Positions 35,270-43,097 of a stretch of DNA of 64,000 nt are shown piece by piece. Where the stretch lies: assembly GCA_025057645.1 (NCBI GenBank), contig JANXBJ010000006.1, positions 72,142 through 136,141 of the forward strand. Direction: 5' to 3'. The DNA comes from Anaerolineales bacterium (GTDB taxonomy: Bacteria; Chloroflexota; Anaerolineae; Anaerolineales; UBA4823). Numbering within the stretch: the stretch's first letter is position 1; each line of letters begins with the position of its first letter. Position numbers and translations under genes: made by a program. The notes under the pieces were generated by a model. It had not been told where the DNA came from, made no database searches, and saw only the letters and a list, made by a program, of their open reading frames with translations.

Positions 35270-36079
35270 ATGTTGCAGACGCTTAACTTCCTCTGGAGCC
35301 AATTCCTGAGTGTGCTACCCGAGCTCATTTTTGCTCTAGTCATTCTATTGGGAAGTATCTACCTTGCCAAATTCGCCAACCGCATTCTAGAAGAAGCCCT
35401 AAGGCGCCGCAAAGCAGGCGTCGAAATCACAGCCTTGCTGACCATGGCCACCCGTTGGACGATTGTCACCTTAGGGATCCTTACTGCCTTGCAACGCTTT
35501 TTTGATGTCACCGCTTTTCTCGCCGGCTTAGGGATCATCGGCTTCAGTGTCGGATTCGCCCTGCAAGATATTCTCAAGAACTTTGCCGCCGGTGTGATCT
35601 TACTGCTTCAACAACCCTTTAAGGTGGGCGATTCGATCGAGATTGGCAATTACAGCGGCGTGGTGCAAACGATTAACGTCCGCACCACTGAGCTACGCAC
35701 CTTTGACGGACGTTTGGTCATCATACCCAACGCCGATCTGTTGGCCAACATCATCGTCAACCTGACCCGTGCCGATAAGCGTCGTATCGACCTAAGCATT
35801 AGCGTGGACTACAACAGCAACCTTCAACAGGTTCACGAAGCTTTGTTGAACGCTATCCGAGTTGTGCCCGGTTATCTGCCCGATCCGGCTCCTCTTGTTG
35901 TATCTGAGACCTTTGGGGAGTCGGCGATCAACCTGAAAGCCTATTTCTGGATCGATCTCGAAGCCACTAATCTCTTCAACGCCCGAGATGCAGCGTTGAA
36001 AAGTATCAAGGAAGAATTCGAAAGCCGGGGAATTAGAATCCCCAATCCCATAACAACCGTTATTCTACATACAGCCTGA
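35270..36079 (+). CDS. MscS-family mechanosensitive channel
   Basis: The 269-residue protein has three membrane segments (about 8-32, 55-75 and 80-110). The pore-lining third contains GLGIIGFSVGFALQDILKNFAAGVILLLQQPFKVGDSIEIG, the MscS hallmark. The beta domain has GVVQTINVRTTELRTFDGRLVIIPNADLLANIIVNLTR, and an alpha/beta C-terminal domain follows. It releases small solutes upon hypo-osmotic shock. The start at 35270 (MLQTLNFLW) has GGAGAAAAG upstream. The patatin gene begins 18 bases behind the stop and is probably co-transcribed. Confidence 0.93.
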   Translation: MLQTLNFLWSQFLSVLPELIFALVILLGSIYLAKFANRILEEALRRRKAGVEITALLTMATRWTIVTLGILTALQRFFDVTAFLAGLGIIGFSVGFALQDILKNFAAGVILLLQQPFKVGDSIEIGNYSGVVQTINVRTTELRTFDGRLVIIPNADLLANIIVNLTRADKRRIDLSISVDYNSNLQQVHEALLNAIRVVPGYLPDPAPLVVSETFGESAINLKAYFWIDLEATNLFNARDAALKSIKEEFESRGIRIPNPITTVILHTA

Positions 36080-36097
36080 CTGCCGTCCTAAGAGAAC

Positions 36098-37018
36098 ATG
36101 CTCAACCTACCCAGAAAGCTTTCTCTCAAACGCCCTCTAGCCATCGCCTTGGGAGGAGGTGGAGCTCGGGGGGCCTTGCAAGTGGGTGCTTTGCGGGCAT
36201 TGGTAGAACATGGGGTTCAACCTGACATTCTTGTCGGCACTTCAATTGGAGCAGTCAACGCCACTTATCTTGCCATCCATGGCCTCACCCTAGAAAGCCT
36301 AAAAGGCCTAGAGCAGGCCTGGCACAAAGCCGCCCAAGCCAATCTATTGCCCGCCAATTATCTCTGGCTCACTTTGCGATTCCTGCTAGGGGGAGTCGGA
36401 TGGCGCAGCGACCATCGCCTGCGCGAGTTCTTTATCATGCATGGCTTGAGCCCCAAATTAACCTTTGCCGAGCTTTGTCATGTGCGCCTGATCTTGGTGG
36501 CAACCGATTTGGACTCGGGGAAGATGGTTCTCTACGGAGAAGACCTCAGTCAATCGGTCCTTGAAGGCTTACTGGCCTCGACGGCTCTTCCTCCTTGGGT
36601 GTATCCCCTCGATCAAGGCACGCGCTCCCTCATTGACGGTGGGGTGGTCAGCACACTGCCTATTGAACCCTCCTTACGTCAAGGTGCGAAGGAAATTATC
36701 GCTCTCGACTTGATGGATCCCCGTGTCACCTTCACTGTTGCAGTCCCCTCGTTCGGTCCCTTCATCGTCAAACTCATTAACACCGTGGAACAACGTCAAC
36801 TGGAACTGGAGATGGCTCTGGCAGCCGCACACCGAGTTCCTGTCTGGCACATTCAGCTTCGAGGAGAAGGTCCTGTGCCAATGTGGGACTTTAGCCACAC
36901 GGCTGCGTTGATCGAGCACGGCTATCAAATCACCCAAGCCGAGATTCGGAAACGGCTAGCAAAACCATCTCCTGAATGGCTCAATCGGCTGAGAAAGCTG
37001 CTTGTGCCAAACCCTTGA
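36098..37018 (+). CDS. Patatin-like phospholipase
   Basis: The 306-residue protein has the patatin oxyanion motif GGGGARGALQVG (20-30), the nucleophile Ser49 in GTSIGAVNA and the catalytic Asp in LIDGGVVSTLPIEP near residue 180, as a Ser-Asp dyad. It has no signal peptide, so it is probably a cytoplasmic or peripheral membrane lipase resembling RssA/YchK. It acts on phospholipid acyl esters in other bacteria. It is the second gene behind mscS, which suggests a membrane-stress context. The C-terminal part is helical and basic. Confidence 0.9.
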   Translation: MLNLPRKLSLKRPLAIALGGGGARGALQVGALRALVEHGVQPDILVGTSIGAVNATYLAIHGLTLESLKGLEQAWHKAAQANLLPANYLWLTLRFLLGGVGWRSDHRLREFFIMHGLSPKLTFAELCHVRLILVATDLDSGKMVLYGEDLSQSVLEGLLASTALPPWVYPLDQGTRSLIDGGVVSTLPIEPSLRQGAKEIIALDLMDPRVTFTVAVPSFGPFIVKLINTVEQRQLELEMALAAAHRVPVWHIQLRGEGPVPMWDFSHTAALIEHGYQITQAEIRKRLAKPSPEWLNRLRKLLVPNP

Positions 37019-37327
37019 TCAAAAATCTAACATCCTCCGCTAACGACATATGGATTAAAGAGACGCCGGTTAGACTACTCCTTTAGTCTGCTCGATCGAC
37101 TATCGTAGTGCAGTCCTAGCCTTAGCCTTCGGGCAGATCAAGTGTCGGAAGCGGCCTATTTCGCCAAAACAGTCTCGGCGCGGCACTCTCATGCGCGAAT
37201 TGCGCAGCAGAGCAAGGGAGGATAGGAGTATAATAACCATCATCAGCGACGTCATCCAACGACTTTCATCACTACACCGGAGAGCCAGGCCCGGCACAAG
37301 ATAAACTGTAAGAGTCGCAATTCAGGC
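37019..37327. other. Intergenic region before sufC
   Basis: No gene is seen. It holds a small AGACTA/TAGTCT hairpin at about 37071-37088 and, at 37229-37234, a TATAAT box that probably starts the suf transcript with a leader of about 85 bases. The -35 is unclear. No known Fe-S regulator site was recognised. Confidence 0.4.
37229..37234 (+). promoter_or_regulatory. -10 box of the suf operon
   Basis: A perfect TATAAT, 94 bases before the sufC ATG, in an otherwise GC-rich context. The -35 is not evident. Confidence 0.45.
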
Positions 37328-38161
37328 ATGAGCGAACCAATCCTTAGGATCGAAAACCTCAGTTTGATCCGAGAAGGGCGTCCGATTCTCTCCAATGTCA
37401 ATCTGGAAATCTACCCCGGTCAAGTCCATGCTCTACTCGGGTTAAATGGTTCGGGAAAGTCCTCTCTGGCCTACGCCATCATGGGTTGCGAAGGCTACAT
37501 TCCCGATGAGGGTCGGATTCTATTTGAAGGGAGAGATATTACTCACCTCTCGATTACCGAACGCGCCCGCTTGGGCATCACTCTGGCCTGGCAGGAGCCG
37601 GCTCGCTTCGAAGGCATACCGGTAGGAAAGTATGTCGGCTTAGGCGTTAATCCCCCCAATCGTGAACGGGTGATTCAAGCTCTAGAAGCGGTTGCCCTGC
37701 CGGCAAAGGTTTATGGCTACCGTTCGGCGGATAAAACCCTTTCCGGAGGCGAACGGAAACGCGTCGAACTGGCTGCGGTTTACGCCATGCGGCCACGCTT
37801 AGCGATCCTGGACGAACCCGATTCGGGGATCGACATTCTCTCCCTCGGCGAAATTGCCACTCTGATTCGGCGGATGGCTATCGAAGGGGTGGCCGTCTTC
37901 CTAATCACCCACCGAGACGAACTAGTCGAGAGCGCAGATCTCGTCTCATTAATGTGCGCTGGGACGATCCTATTCAGTGGTAAACCGCTGGAAGCGCGCC
38001 GCTATTTCCTCAGCCGCTGCATCCCCCACTTGGAGGCCCTTGGCTCTCAGCCCTGGGATCTCTCAAAACCCGAAGTGCGAGAAGCCCTCGCTAGCAACGG
38101 GTTATTACAACTCATGGCTCAGCCCGGTGAACGTGAAGATGGAAAGGAGCAAGCTGCATGA
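37328..38161 (+). CDS. sufC: SufC-type ABC ATPase for Fe-S cluster assembly
   Basis: The 277-residue ATPase has Walker A GLNGSGKSS (about 39-47), a Q-loop region WQEPARFEGIPVGKYV typical of SufC, the signature LSGGERKRVE and Walker B LAILDEPDSGIDI. Unlike transporter ATPases it has the SufC-specific DSGID after Walker B. It has about 30 residues more than E. coli SufC at the C-terminus. With the SufB-like protein it forms the scaffold ATPase for building [Fe-S] clusters. No sufS, sufU or sufE is next to it, so this is a minimal SufC-SufB arrangement. Its stop overlaps the sufB start by four bases. Confidence 0.92.
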   Translation: MSEPILRIENLSLIREGRPILSNVNLEIYPGQVHALLGLNGSGKSSLAYAIMGCEGYIPDEGRILFEGRDITHLSITERARLGITLAWQEPARFEGIPVGKYVGLGVNPPNRERVIQALEAVALPAKVYGYRSADKTLSGGERKRVELAAVYAMRPRLAILDEPDSGIDILSLGEIATLIRRMAIEGVAVFLITHRDELVESADLVSLMCAGTILFSGKPLEARRYFLSRCIPHLEALGSQPWDLSKPEVREALASNGLLQLMAQPGEREDGKEQAA

Positions 38162-39144
38162 GTGCTGTCGTTAAACTAAAACACGCCTCGGAGGACCGTC
38201 CCGGCTGGGTAAGCGAAATGGCAGCCCTGCTGGAGGCTTATCGGCAAGCTGGGGGTGAACCGGCAGCCTTGCAATTGCCCCAAGTAGCCACCCTCGTGGT
38301 CAGTTCCAACACCGTCTTGATGTCCCACGAAGTCCCGGGCATTCATTTTGACGCCGAACCCCTCGAAAATGGTGTTAAAGCCACTATTCGAGTTGAACCC
38401 AACGCCAAGATCGAACACCCTGTTCACCTTTGCTTCGGCGTGATTCCCGCCGAAGGAGTCCAAAAAATCCTTGCGAACTACGAGATCGGTCATGGAGCAG
38501 AAGTACGATTCCTTGCCCATTGTTCCTTCCCCAACGCAGTCCGGGTTCAGCACCTAATGGAAGGTACGATCTACGTTGGTAAGAATGCAAGCCTCACCTA
38601 CACTGAGGAGCATTTTCATGGCCAAATGGGCGGGGTCGAAGTGTTACCCCGGGTCAAGGTCAGCGTTGACGAAGGAGGACGCTTCACCACCACTTTTGTC
38701 CTCACCCGCGGCCGGATCGGCAAAATGGTTTTTGACTACGAAGTGGAAGCGGGCAAGTGCGCCGTAGTTGAAATGACCACCAAGGCTTACGGTCATGGAG
38801 ATGACGAAATAGTGGTAAAGGAAGTCGTTCACCTAAACGGAGAAAAAGCGCGCGGCCTAACCCGCACGCGGGTTGCAGTGCGCGACCGTGCTCGCAGTCA
38901 GGTCTTCACCACCATGGAAGGCAACGCCCCGGGCGCGCGAGGTCACATGGATTGCACCGAAATTGTACGCGATCAAGCAGTGGCCCAGAACACTCCTCTG
39001 GTCATCGTACGCAATGATCAAGCCCAAGTCACCCATGAAGCCGCCATCGGCAGCGTTAACCGCAAGGAACTCGAGGCATTGCTGGCACGCGGGCTAGACG
39101 AAGATGAAGCCGTTGACTTGATTATCCGCGGCATGATTCGCTAA
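38158..39144 (+). CDS. sufB: SufB/SufD-type Fe-S scaffold protein
   Basis: The 328-residue protein is shorter than E. coli SufB (495) and is mostly the beta-helix core. The C-terminal part has GARGHMDCTEIVRDQA, with the cysteine at the place of the SufB ligand, and VTHEAAIGSVNRKELEALLARGLDEDEAVDLIIRGMI, the family's C-terminal helix motif with its Glu. An N-terminal SufB extension is missing. These features fit the short, ancestral-type scaffold that pairs with a single SufC in deep-branching bacteria and archaea, where one protein may do the work of both SufB and SufD. It is the second gene of the operon. Confidence 0.88.
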   Translation: MSAVVKLKHASEDRPGWVSEMAALLEAYRQAGGEPAALQLPQVATLVVSSNTVLMSHEVPGIHFDAEPLENGVKATIRVEPNAKIEHPVHLCFGVIPAEGVQKILANYEIGHGAEVRFLAHCSFPNAVRVQHLMEGTIYVGKNASLTYTEEHFHGQMGGVEVLPRVKVSVDEGGRFTTTFVLTRGRIGKMVFDYEVEAGKCAVVEMTTKAYGHGDDEIVVKEVVHLNGEKARGLTRTRVAVRDRARSQVFTTMEGNAPGARGHMDCTEIVRDQAVAQNTPLVIVRNDQAQVTHEAAIGSVNRKELEALLARGLDEDEAVDLIIRGMIR

Positions 39145-39196
39145 GAGGCAAAAGCAAAATTATGAGGTCTTACGGAAAAGACAAGGATGGAAGCCG

Positions 39197-39598
39197 ATGA
39201 ATAACTCAAGCGAACCCTTTGGAGCCGGTTCAAAAGACATAACAGATGTTTTCCAAGCCGGACGCGCTTTAGGCGAAGCTTTAGCACAAACGCCAGTTTA
39301 CCAAGAATTCCTAAGCGCTCTGAGAGCCATTAACCATGATCCTCAGATTCAACAAATTGCGGCCCAGATGCGCAATCACCAGAGAGCCCTTCAGCTGGGC
39401 GGGGACGGGGGCAATCATCAAGCCGAGCTAGCCCGCTTGCAAGCCGAACTGGACTCCCTCCCAATCGTCCAACACTATCGCAAAACCGAGTTAGAGACCC
39501 TCTCCCTTTTCCGTGCAGTGGATGCGCTGATCAGCCAGGCAATGGGCTTCCCCTTTGCTCGGAATGCTCACCGCAGAAGCTGCGGTTGTGGTAGCTAA
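39197..39598 (+). CDS. YlbF/YmcA-family protein with C-terminal CxC tail
   Basis: The 133-residue helical protein matches the YlbF/YmcA (DUF964) family: DVFQAGRALGEALAQTPVYQEFLSALRAINHDPQIQQIAAQMRNHQ, then LARLQAELDSLPIVQHYRKTE. It has a Gly-rich loop in the middle. Its tail ends RRSCGCGS, which gives two cysteines in a CxC. In B. subtilis the RicA (YmcA), RicF (YlbF) and RicT proteins form a complex that carries [4Fe-4S] clusters and affects RNase Y. A GGATGGAAG site precedes the ATG. It lies 52 bases behind sufB and 11 bases before the next YlbF-type gene. Confidence 0.8.
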   Translation: MNNSSEPFGAGSKDITDVFQAGRALGEALAQTPVYQEFLSALRAINHDPQIQQIAAQMRNHQRALQLGGDGGNHQAELARLQAELDSLPIVQHYRKTELETLSLFRAVDALISQAMGFPFARNAHRRSCGCGS

Positions 39599-39609
39599 GG
39601 AGGCATTCC

Positions 39610-39990
39610 ATGGAGCTCCCCTCTGAAATCAAAGCTGCTGCCCTTGAGCTTGTCAAAGCGATGAAACAAGACTCCACCATTCGTCTCTATCTCTCTGCCA
39701 AGGAAGCCGTAGAGAACGATCCAGAAGCCAGCGCCTTGGAAAGCCGCCTGCTCGAGCTATACGAAGACCTGATCCAACGTCAGAGTCGGGGTGAAGAGCT
39801 AAGTGAGGAACACATCCGAGCCTTCAATGCCTTACGGTATCAAGTCCGCTTTCATCCCCTGATTGCTCGGCGCGAAAATGCCTTGGCGCAAATCAAACCT
39901 TACCTCGCTCAAATAGCGGAAGAAATCAGTGACTCCCTCGGCATCGATTACACCATCCTTGCTGATGCCCAGTGCCGCGGATGCTCTTGA
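39610..39990 (+). CDS. YlbF/YmcA-family protein with C-terminal CxxC tail
   Basis: The 126-residue helical protein is also of the YlbF/YmcA type: AAALELVKAMKQDSTIRLYLSAKEAVENDPEASALESRLLELYEDL, then FNALRYQVRFHPLIARRENALAQIKPYLAQIAEEISDSLGIDY. It ends ADAQCRGCS, a CxxC tail. With the previous gene it makes a pair that could share an Fe-S cluster through the C-terminal cysteines, in analogy to RicA/RicF. An AAGGAGG site lies eight bases before the ATG. No ricT (yaaT) is in the window. The trx-VKOR gene follows 183 bases later and may be a separate unit. Confidence 0.8.
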   Translation: MELPSEIKAAALELVKAMKQDSTIRLYLSAKEAVENDPEASALESRLLELYEDLIQRQSRGEELSEEHIRAFNALRYQVRFHPLIARRENALAQIKPYLAQIAEEISDSLGIDYTILADAQCRGCS

Positions 39991-40173
39991 CGATCCACAC
40001 GAGGGGGGTCGTATGATGAAGAGAGCCGCTGCTCCGCAAGATGCAACCAATATCAGTCAACACTTCGGTTGCACTCCCTCCTATATGGCTATGGCGGTCG
40101 AATTCCGAGGTAAAAGCGTGCCCAGAATACACGGCCGATCAGCCAGAGACAATTCCCTAAGGATGGATTGCCG

Positions 40174-41376
40174 ATGAAATTCCAGAACGGATCCCTGCCG
40201 ATCTTTGTCATCCTTCTCTCTGGGCTCTTCATAGGCCATACTTTTCGGCCTCCAAGCGTTCTGGCTCAAAGCAAACCCACGCCGACCGATCGCTATTGCC
40301 ATCTTTGCGATCAGGTGGCCACCCAAGCCGTTGTGCGGGTGCTCCTCTTTTGGATGGAGGGCTGCCCACACTGTCACGAAGTCATCGATCATGTTCTTCC
40401 ACCCCTCCGCCAACAATACGGGCGGCAGTTGGAAATTCGGATGATCGAGATTTCCTCGATAGAGGACGTCAATCGTCTCTACGAGATCGGGGAAGGGTAC
40501 GGGCTAAAACCAGAGCAAATCGGTGTGCCCTTCCTGATCATTGGGGAGCATGTGCTCATTGGTTCGCAGCAAATTCCCGCCGAGCTCCCTGCCTTAGTCG
40601 AACGCTATCTCAAGCTTGGCGGTGTGGACTACCCGCAGATCCCTCACCTGGCGAATTTCTCTCCTTCTTCTAAGTCACCTGCGTCCGAACTAGCGAGCAT
40701 CCAACCTACACCCCAACCCCCAACTGGCGAGCCTTCCCCTCTTGCTGTAGTCCAAGCCCAAATGCACGAGCCTGATCAACCAACGCCTTCGGCTCCAAAA
40801 TCCTCGGGATTTACCTTAGCCATCGTCATTCTGATCGGGATGGTCCTTGTCCTAGCCTATGGAATCGGTGCTCTGGTATTGAACAGAGCTATTCCTGTTT
40901 CGGAGCGGTTCAATCATTATGCCTTTCCACTCCTTTCCCTCGTCGGCTTAGGTGTCGCCCTATATTTATCCTACGTTGAGACTCAAGAAGTGGCCGCAAT
41001 TTGTGGGCCGATCGGCGACTGCAACGCAGTGCAGCAAAGCCCCTATGCCAAATTGTTCGGCGTTTTGCCGGTGGGGGTGCTCGGCGCGTTCGGCTACGCT
41101 GCCATCCTATCTATCTGGTTTTGGGGTCGCCTACGCAAAGATTGGTTCGCCCGAAAGGCGAACCTGGCAGTGTTTGTGATGACCCTTTTTGGATTGCTTT
41201 TTTCCATTTACCTCACCTACCTAGAACCGTTTGTGATCAAAGCAGTATGTGCTTGGTGCCTGACCTCAGCGGTAGTTATGACTCTTCTCTACTTCCTGAG
41301 TATCTCTCCTTTGGTCGAGCAATGGCGTTCTGAATTAGAGGTCGAGAACTTAGCGTTCGAAGTAGAAGAAGGCTAG
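40174..41376 (+). CDS. Thioredoxin-like and VKOR fusion protein
   Basis: The 400-residue protein starts with a signal or membrane segment (about 8-30). An extracytoplasmic thioredoxin-like domain (about 40-155) follows with CPHC at 64-67 in WMEGCPHCHEV, a cis-Pro region GVPFLIIG and an extra CHLC (42-45). A Pro-rich linker (165-205) leads to a VKOR domain with about five membrane segments (215-385), with the loop cysteines AICGPIGDC and the quinone-site CAWC. The protein can oxidise cysteines of secreted proteins and pass the electrons to quinone. The start at 40174 follows AAGGATGG. A second VKOR gene lies downstream. Confidence 0.92.
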   Translation: MKFQNGSLPIFVILLSGLFIGHTFRPPSVLAQSKPTPTDRYCHLCDQVATQAVVRVLLFWMEGCPHCHEVIDHVLPPLRQQYGRQLEIRMIEISSIEDVNRLYEIGEGYGLKPEQIGVPFLIIGEHVLIGSQQIPAELPALVERYLKLGGVDYPQIPHLANFSPSSKSPASELASIQPTPQPPTGEPSPLAVVQAQMHEPDQPTPSAPKSSGFTLAIVILIGMVLVLAYGIGALVLNRAIPVSERFNHYAFPLLSLVGLGVALYLSYVETQEVAAICGPIGDCNAVQQSPYAKLFGVLPVGVLGAFGYAAILSIWFWGRLRKDWFARKANLAVFVMTLFGLLFSIYLTYLEPFVIKAVCAWCLTSAVVMTLLYFLSISPLVEQWRSELEVENLAFEVEEG

Positions 41377-41504
41377 AAGGATGCTCACCGAAGACTTTAT
41401 GAAGCGTTACTCCTCTTTGCAATCTAGGCGCGAAGTTACTATGTGTGCCCAGACATGCTCGAAAGCGGATTCTCTAGAAGTGCTTACCGCCCTTGGTGGT
41501 CTCT

Positions 41505-42080
41505 ATGCAATCAACGGAAACCCTCTCTGAGTTATGGCCCGGTTGGCTCGTGCTTGGGTTCGTAGTCCTTGCCCTCCTCTACGGGCTTGCCGCTCTGTTT
41601 AGCAACCGCACTTTTGTGATCCCTCTAAAGCGGTTGAACCTTCTCTTCTCTCTCGTTTGTGCAATCGGCCTCGGAGTGGCAGCTTACATTGCCTACGTAC
41701 AACTCTTTCGAGTGCAAGCAATCTGCGGCCCTCTAGAGGAGTGCAACACGGTGCTACAAAGCCGTTATGCCAAGTTGCTGGGATTCGTCCCCAACAGCGT
41801 GATCGGGCTCATCAGCTATCTAGCTTTAGTTTTTTTGTGGGTTTGGCACGCACGGAGAAAGGGAGACTGGTTAGCCCGGCACTCTCCCCTCTTGATCCTT
41901 GCAATTACTCTGCTCGGCACTCTGCTTTCCGTTTATCTCACTATCTTACAAGTGCTCACGCTCAGGGCGTTGTGCATATGGTGTCTGAGCTCCGCAGTGC
42001 TCATCACGATGCTCTTTTTGCTCAGTGTCTCCCTCTCCCAATCCAACTATGCACCTATCCTAAACCCGGACAACCTATAA
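41505..42080 (+). CDS. VKOR-family quinone reductase, second copy
   Basis: The 191-residue protein has five hydrophobic segments and the VKOR cysteines: AICGPLEEC in the periplasmic loop and CIWC at the quinone site, followed by SSAVLITMLF. It has no thioredoxin domain and presumably acts with a separate redox partner. It resembles the VKOR half of the upstream fusion (ICGPxxxCNxVxQSxYAKLxG in both), so a duplication is likely. The start at 41505 is chosen because no Shine-Dalgarno site supports the TTG at 41493; none is strong for either. No redox partner gene is next to it except the fusion. Confidence 0.88.
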   Translation: MQSTETLSELWPGWLVLGFVVLALLYGLAALFSNRTFVIPLKRLNLLFSLVCAIGLGVAAYIAYVQLFRVQAICGPLEECNTVLQSRYAKLLGFVPNSVIGLISYLALVFLWVWHARRKGDWLARHSPLLILAITLLGTLLSVYLTILQVLTLRALCIWCLSSAVLITMLFLLSVSLSQSNYAPILNPDNL

Positions 42081-42402
42081 AATCCTGGATAAAAAACCGA
42101 ATAGATCTCTATAGAATAGGGGTTCAGGAGGAACTTTTCTGCTAGGACAACTCAGCGAGAGAACCTAAACACGCAGGCCTAAGGGAGCACCTATTCGCCC
42201 CTCGGAGGAGGCCATCGAGGGCGAAGCGAGCATAAGGGCTTGTTTGTACCTCCTAATTCGGCATCTTGCAATCCCCTCCGTCAGAGGTTTAACTCTGGGC
42301 GCAAAAAAGCCAAAGCCTTTGCAGCTCTGCTCACCGCTCCCTTGCAAATTTTTCTCACTCCTCCTACTTGACGCACTTCTGCGCCGGAGCTACAATCTAG
42401 CC
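42081..42402. other. Intergenic region between the second VKOR and the NYN gene
   Basis: No gene is seen. It contains one hairpin with arms TTCGCCC and GGGCGAA at about 42196-42227. The NYN gene promoter is at its end (42368-42396). Confidence 0.4.
42368..42396 (+). promoter_or_regulatory. Promoter implying a leaderless NYN transcript
   Basis: TTGACG (42368-42373), a 17-base spacer and TACAAT (42391-42396), followed after six bases by the ATG at 42403. The expected transcription start is at or within a base or two of the start codon, so there is no 5' leader. Confidence 0.75.
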
Positions 42403-42885
42403 ATGCCGCTGATCGTTGACGGTCATAACTTGATCGGTCAGATGCCAGAACTCAGCCTAGCCGACGTTGACGACGAGCAACGATTGATTGAGATTCTGTG
42501 CGAGTTTTGCCGTCGGGCAGGGCATACGGCCGAAGTCTATTTCGACAACGCTCTCCCCGGTGCACCTCGGGCAAGAAAGCATGGAAGGCTGACAGCTTAC
42601 TACACGCGCACCGGCAAGAGCGCCGATCAAGCCATTTTTGAGCGGTTGAGTCGCTTGGGCAGAGAAGCTCATAATTGGACTGTCATCAGCTCTGACCGCC
42701 AAGTGCAAACAGTGGCCAGAGCGCATCACGCTCGAGTTCTCTCTTCGAGCGAGTTTGCCCGTCAACTCCGAGCGACGCTTCGTCAAGAGGAAAGGTCTAC
42801 GACAGAATGGAGAGAAGCGCCGGAGATCACCGCAGATGAAATCAAAGAATGGTTGCGATTGTTTAGGGAAAACCGTCCAGAATAA
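42403..42885 (+). CDS. NYN-domain (YacP-like) putative ribonuclease
   Basis: The 160-residue protein is a NYN domain of the YacP/Rae1 type: MPLIVDGHNLIGQMPEL with the metal-binding Asp and the typical HN, EVYFDNALPGAP, KSADQAIFERLSRLGREAHNWTVISSDRQVQTVARAHHARVLSSSEFA with further acidic residues. Such proteins are PIN-like RNases; B. subtilis Rae1 cleaves mRNA in the ribosome A-site. The open frame reaches 42244, but the start at 42403 gives the family N-terminus and matches the promoter, which would be leaderless. The candidate small RNA follows 60 bases behind it. Confidence 0.85.
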   Translation: MPLIVDGHNLIGQMPELSLADVDDEQRLIEILCEFCRRAGHTAEVYFDNALPGAPRARKHGRLTAYYTRTGKSADQAIFERLSRLGREAHNWTVISSDRQVQTVARAHHARVLSSSEFARQLRATLRQEERSTTEWREAPEITADEIKEWLRLFRENRPE

Positions 42886-42920
42886 ATTCCCACAAATCGG
42901 GTAATTCTAATCTAATTTTA

Positions 42921-42951
42921 ATGCAAATTCGACAAATTTAGTGTATATTAT
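42921..42951 (+). promoter_or_regulatory. Candidate promoter of the C-rich-loop small RNA
   Basis: In an AT-rich stretch TGCAAA (42922-42927), an 18-base spacer and TATTAT (42946-42951), or ATGCAA with 17 bases to TATATT (42944-42949). The -10 is good, the -35 moderate. Confidence 0.5.
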
Positions 42952-42956
42952 CAAAG

Positions 42957-43096
42957 CAAGACACCTGCCCTCCCTTTTACTGGTATTTCAGGTGTCCTTC
43001 GCCGGGCGCAACTTCAGTGTGTCCCCCCCACGCTGAAGCTCCCGGTGGACCTCCTTAGATCATCGAGCGTGCCCCCCCCACGCTCGATGACTTTTT
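42957..43096 (+). ncRNA. Candidate small RNA with three C-rich-loop hairpins
   Basis: About 140 bases between a promoter-like sequence and a terminator, with no protein frame. Hairpin 1: GACACCTG (42960-42967) with CAGGTGTC (42989-42996), loop starting CCCTCCC. Hairpin 2: CTTCAGTGTG (43012-43021) with CACGCTGAAG (43029-43038), loop TCCCCCC. A single-stranded linker contains CCTCCTT (43050-43056). Hairpin 3: a 12-base perfect stem (43060-43071 with 43079-43090), loop of seven C, followed by TTTTT (43092-43096), which makes it an intrinsic terminator. Each loop and the linker could pair with Shine-Dalgarno sequences, as known for C-rich motifs of some Gram-positive regulatory RNAs. The family is not known to me. 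Confidence 0.65.
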
Positions 43097-43097
43097 A

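Noticed and set aside
37100-37297. 65-codon frame on the minus strand before sufC with a hydrophobic stretch
   Set aside because: No ribosome-binding site, no family match, and it overlaps the suf promoter box; treated as chance.
42957-43096. CRISPR-like repeat pair because of two similar hairpins with C runs
   Set aside because: Only two or three units, different stem sequences and no regular spacers; better explained as a small RNA.
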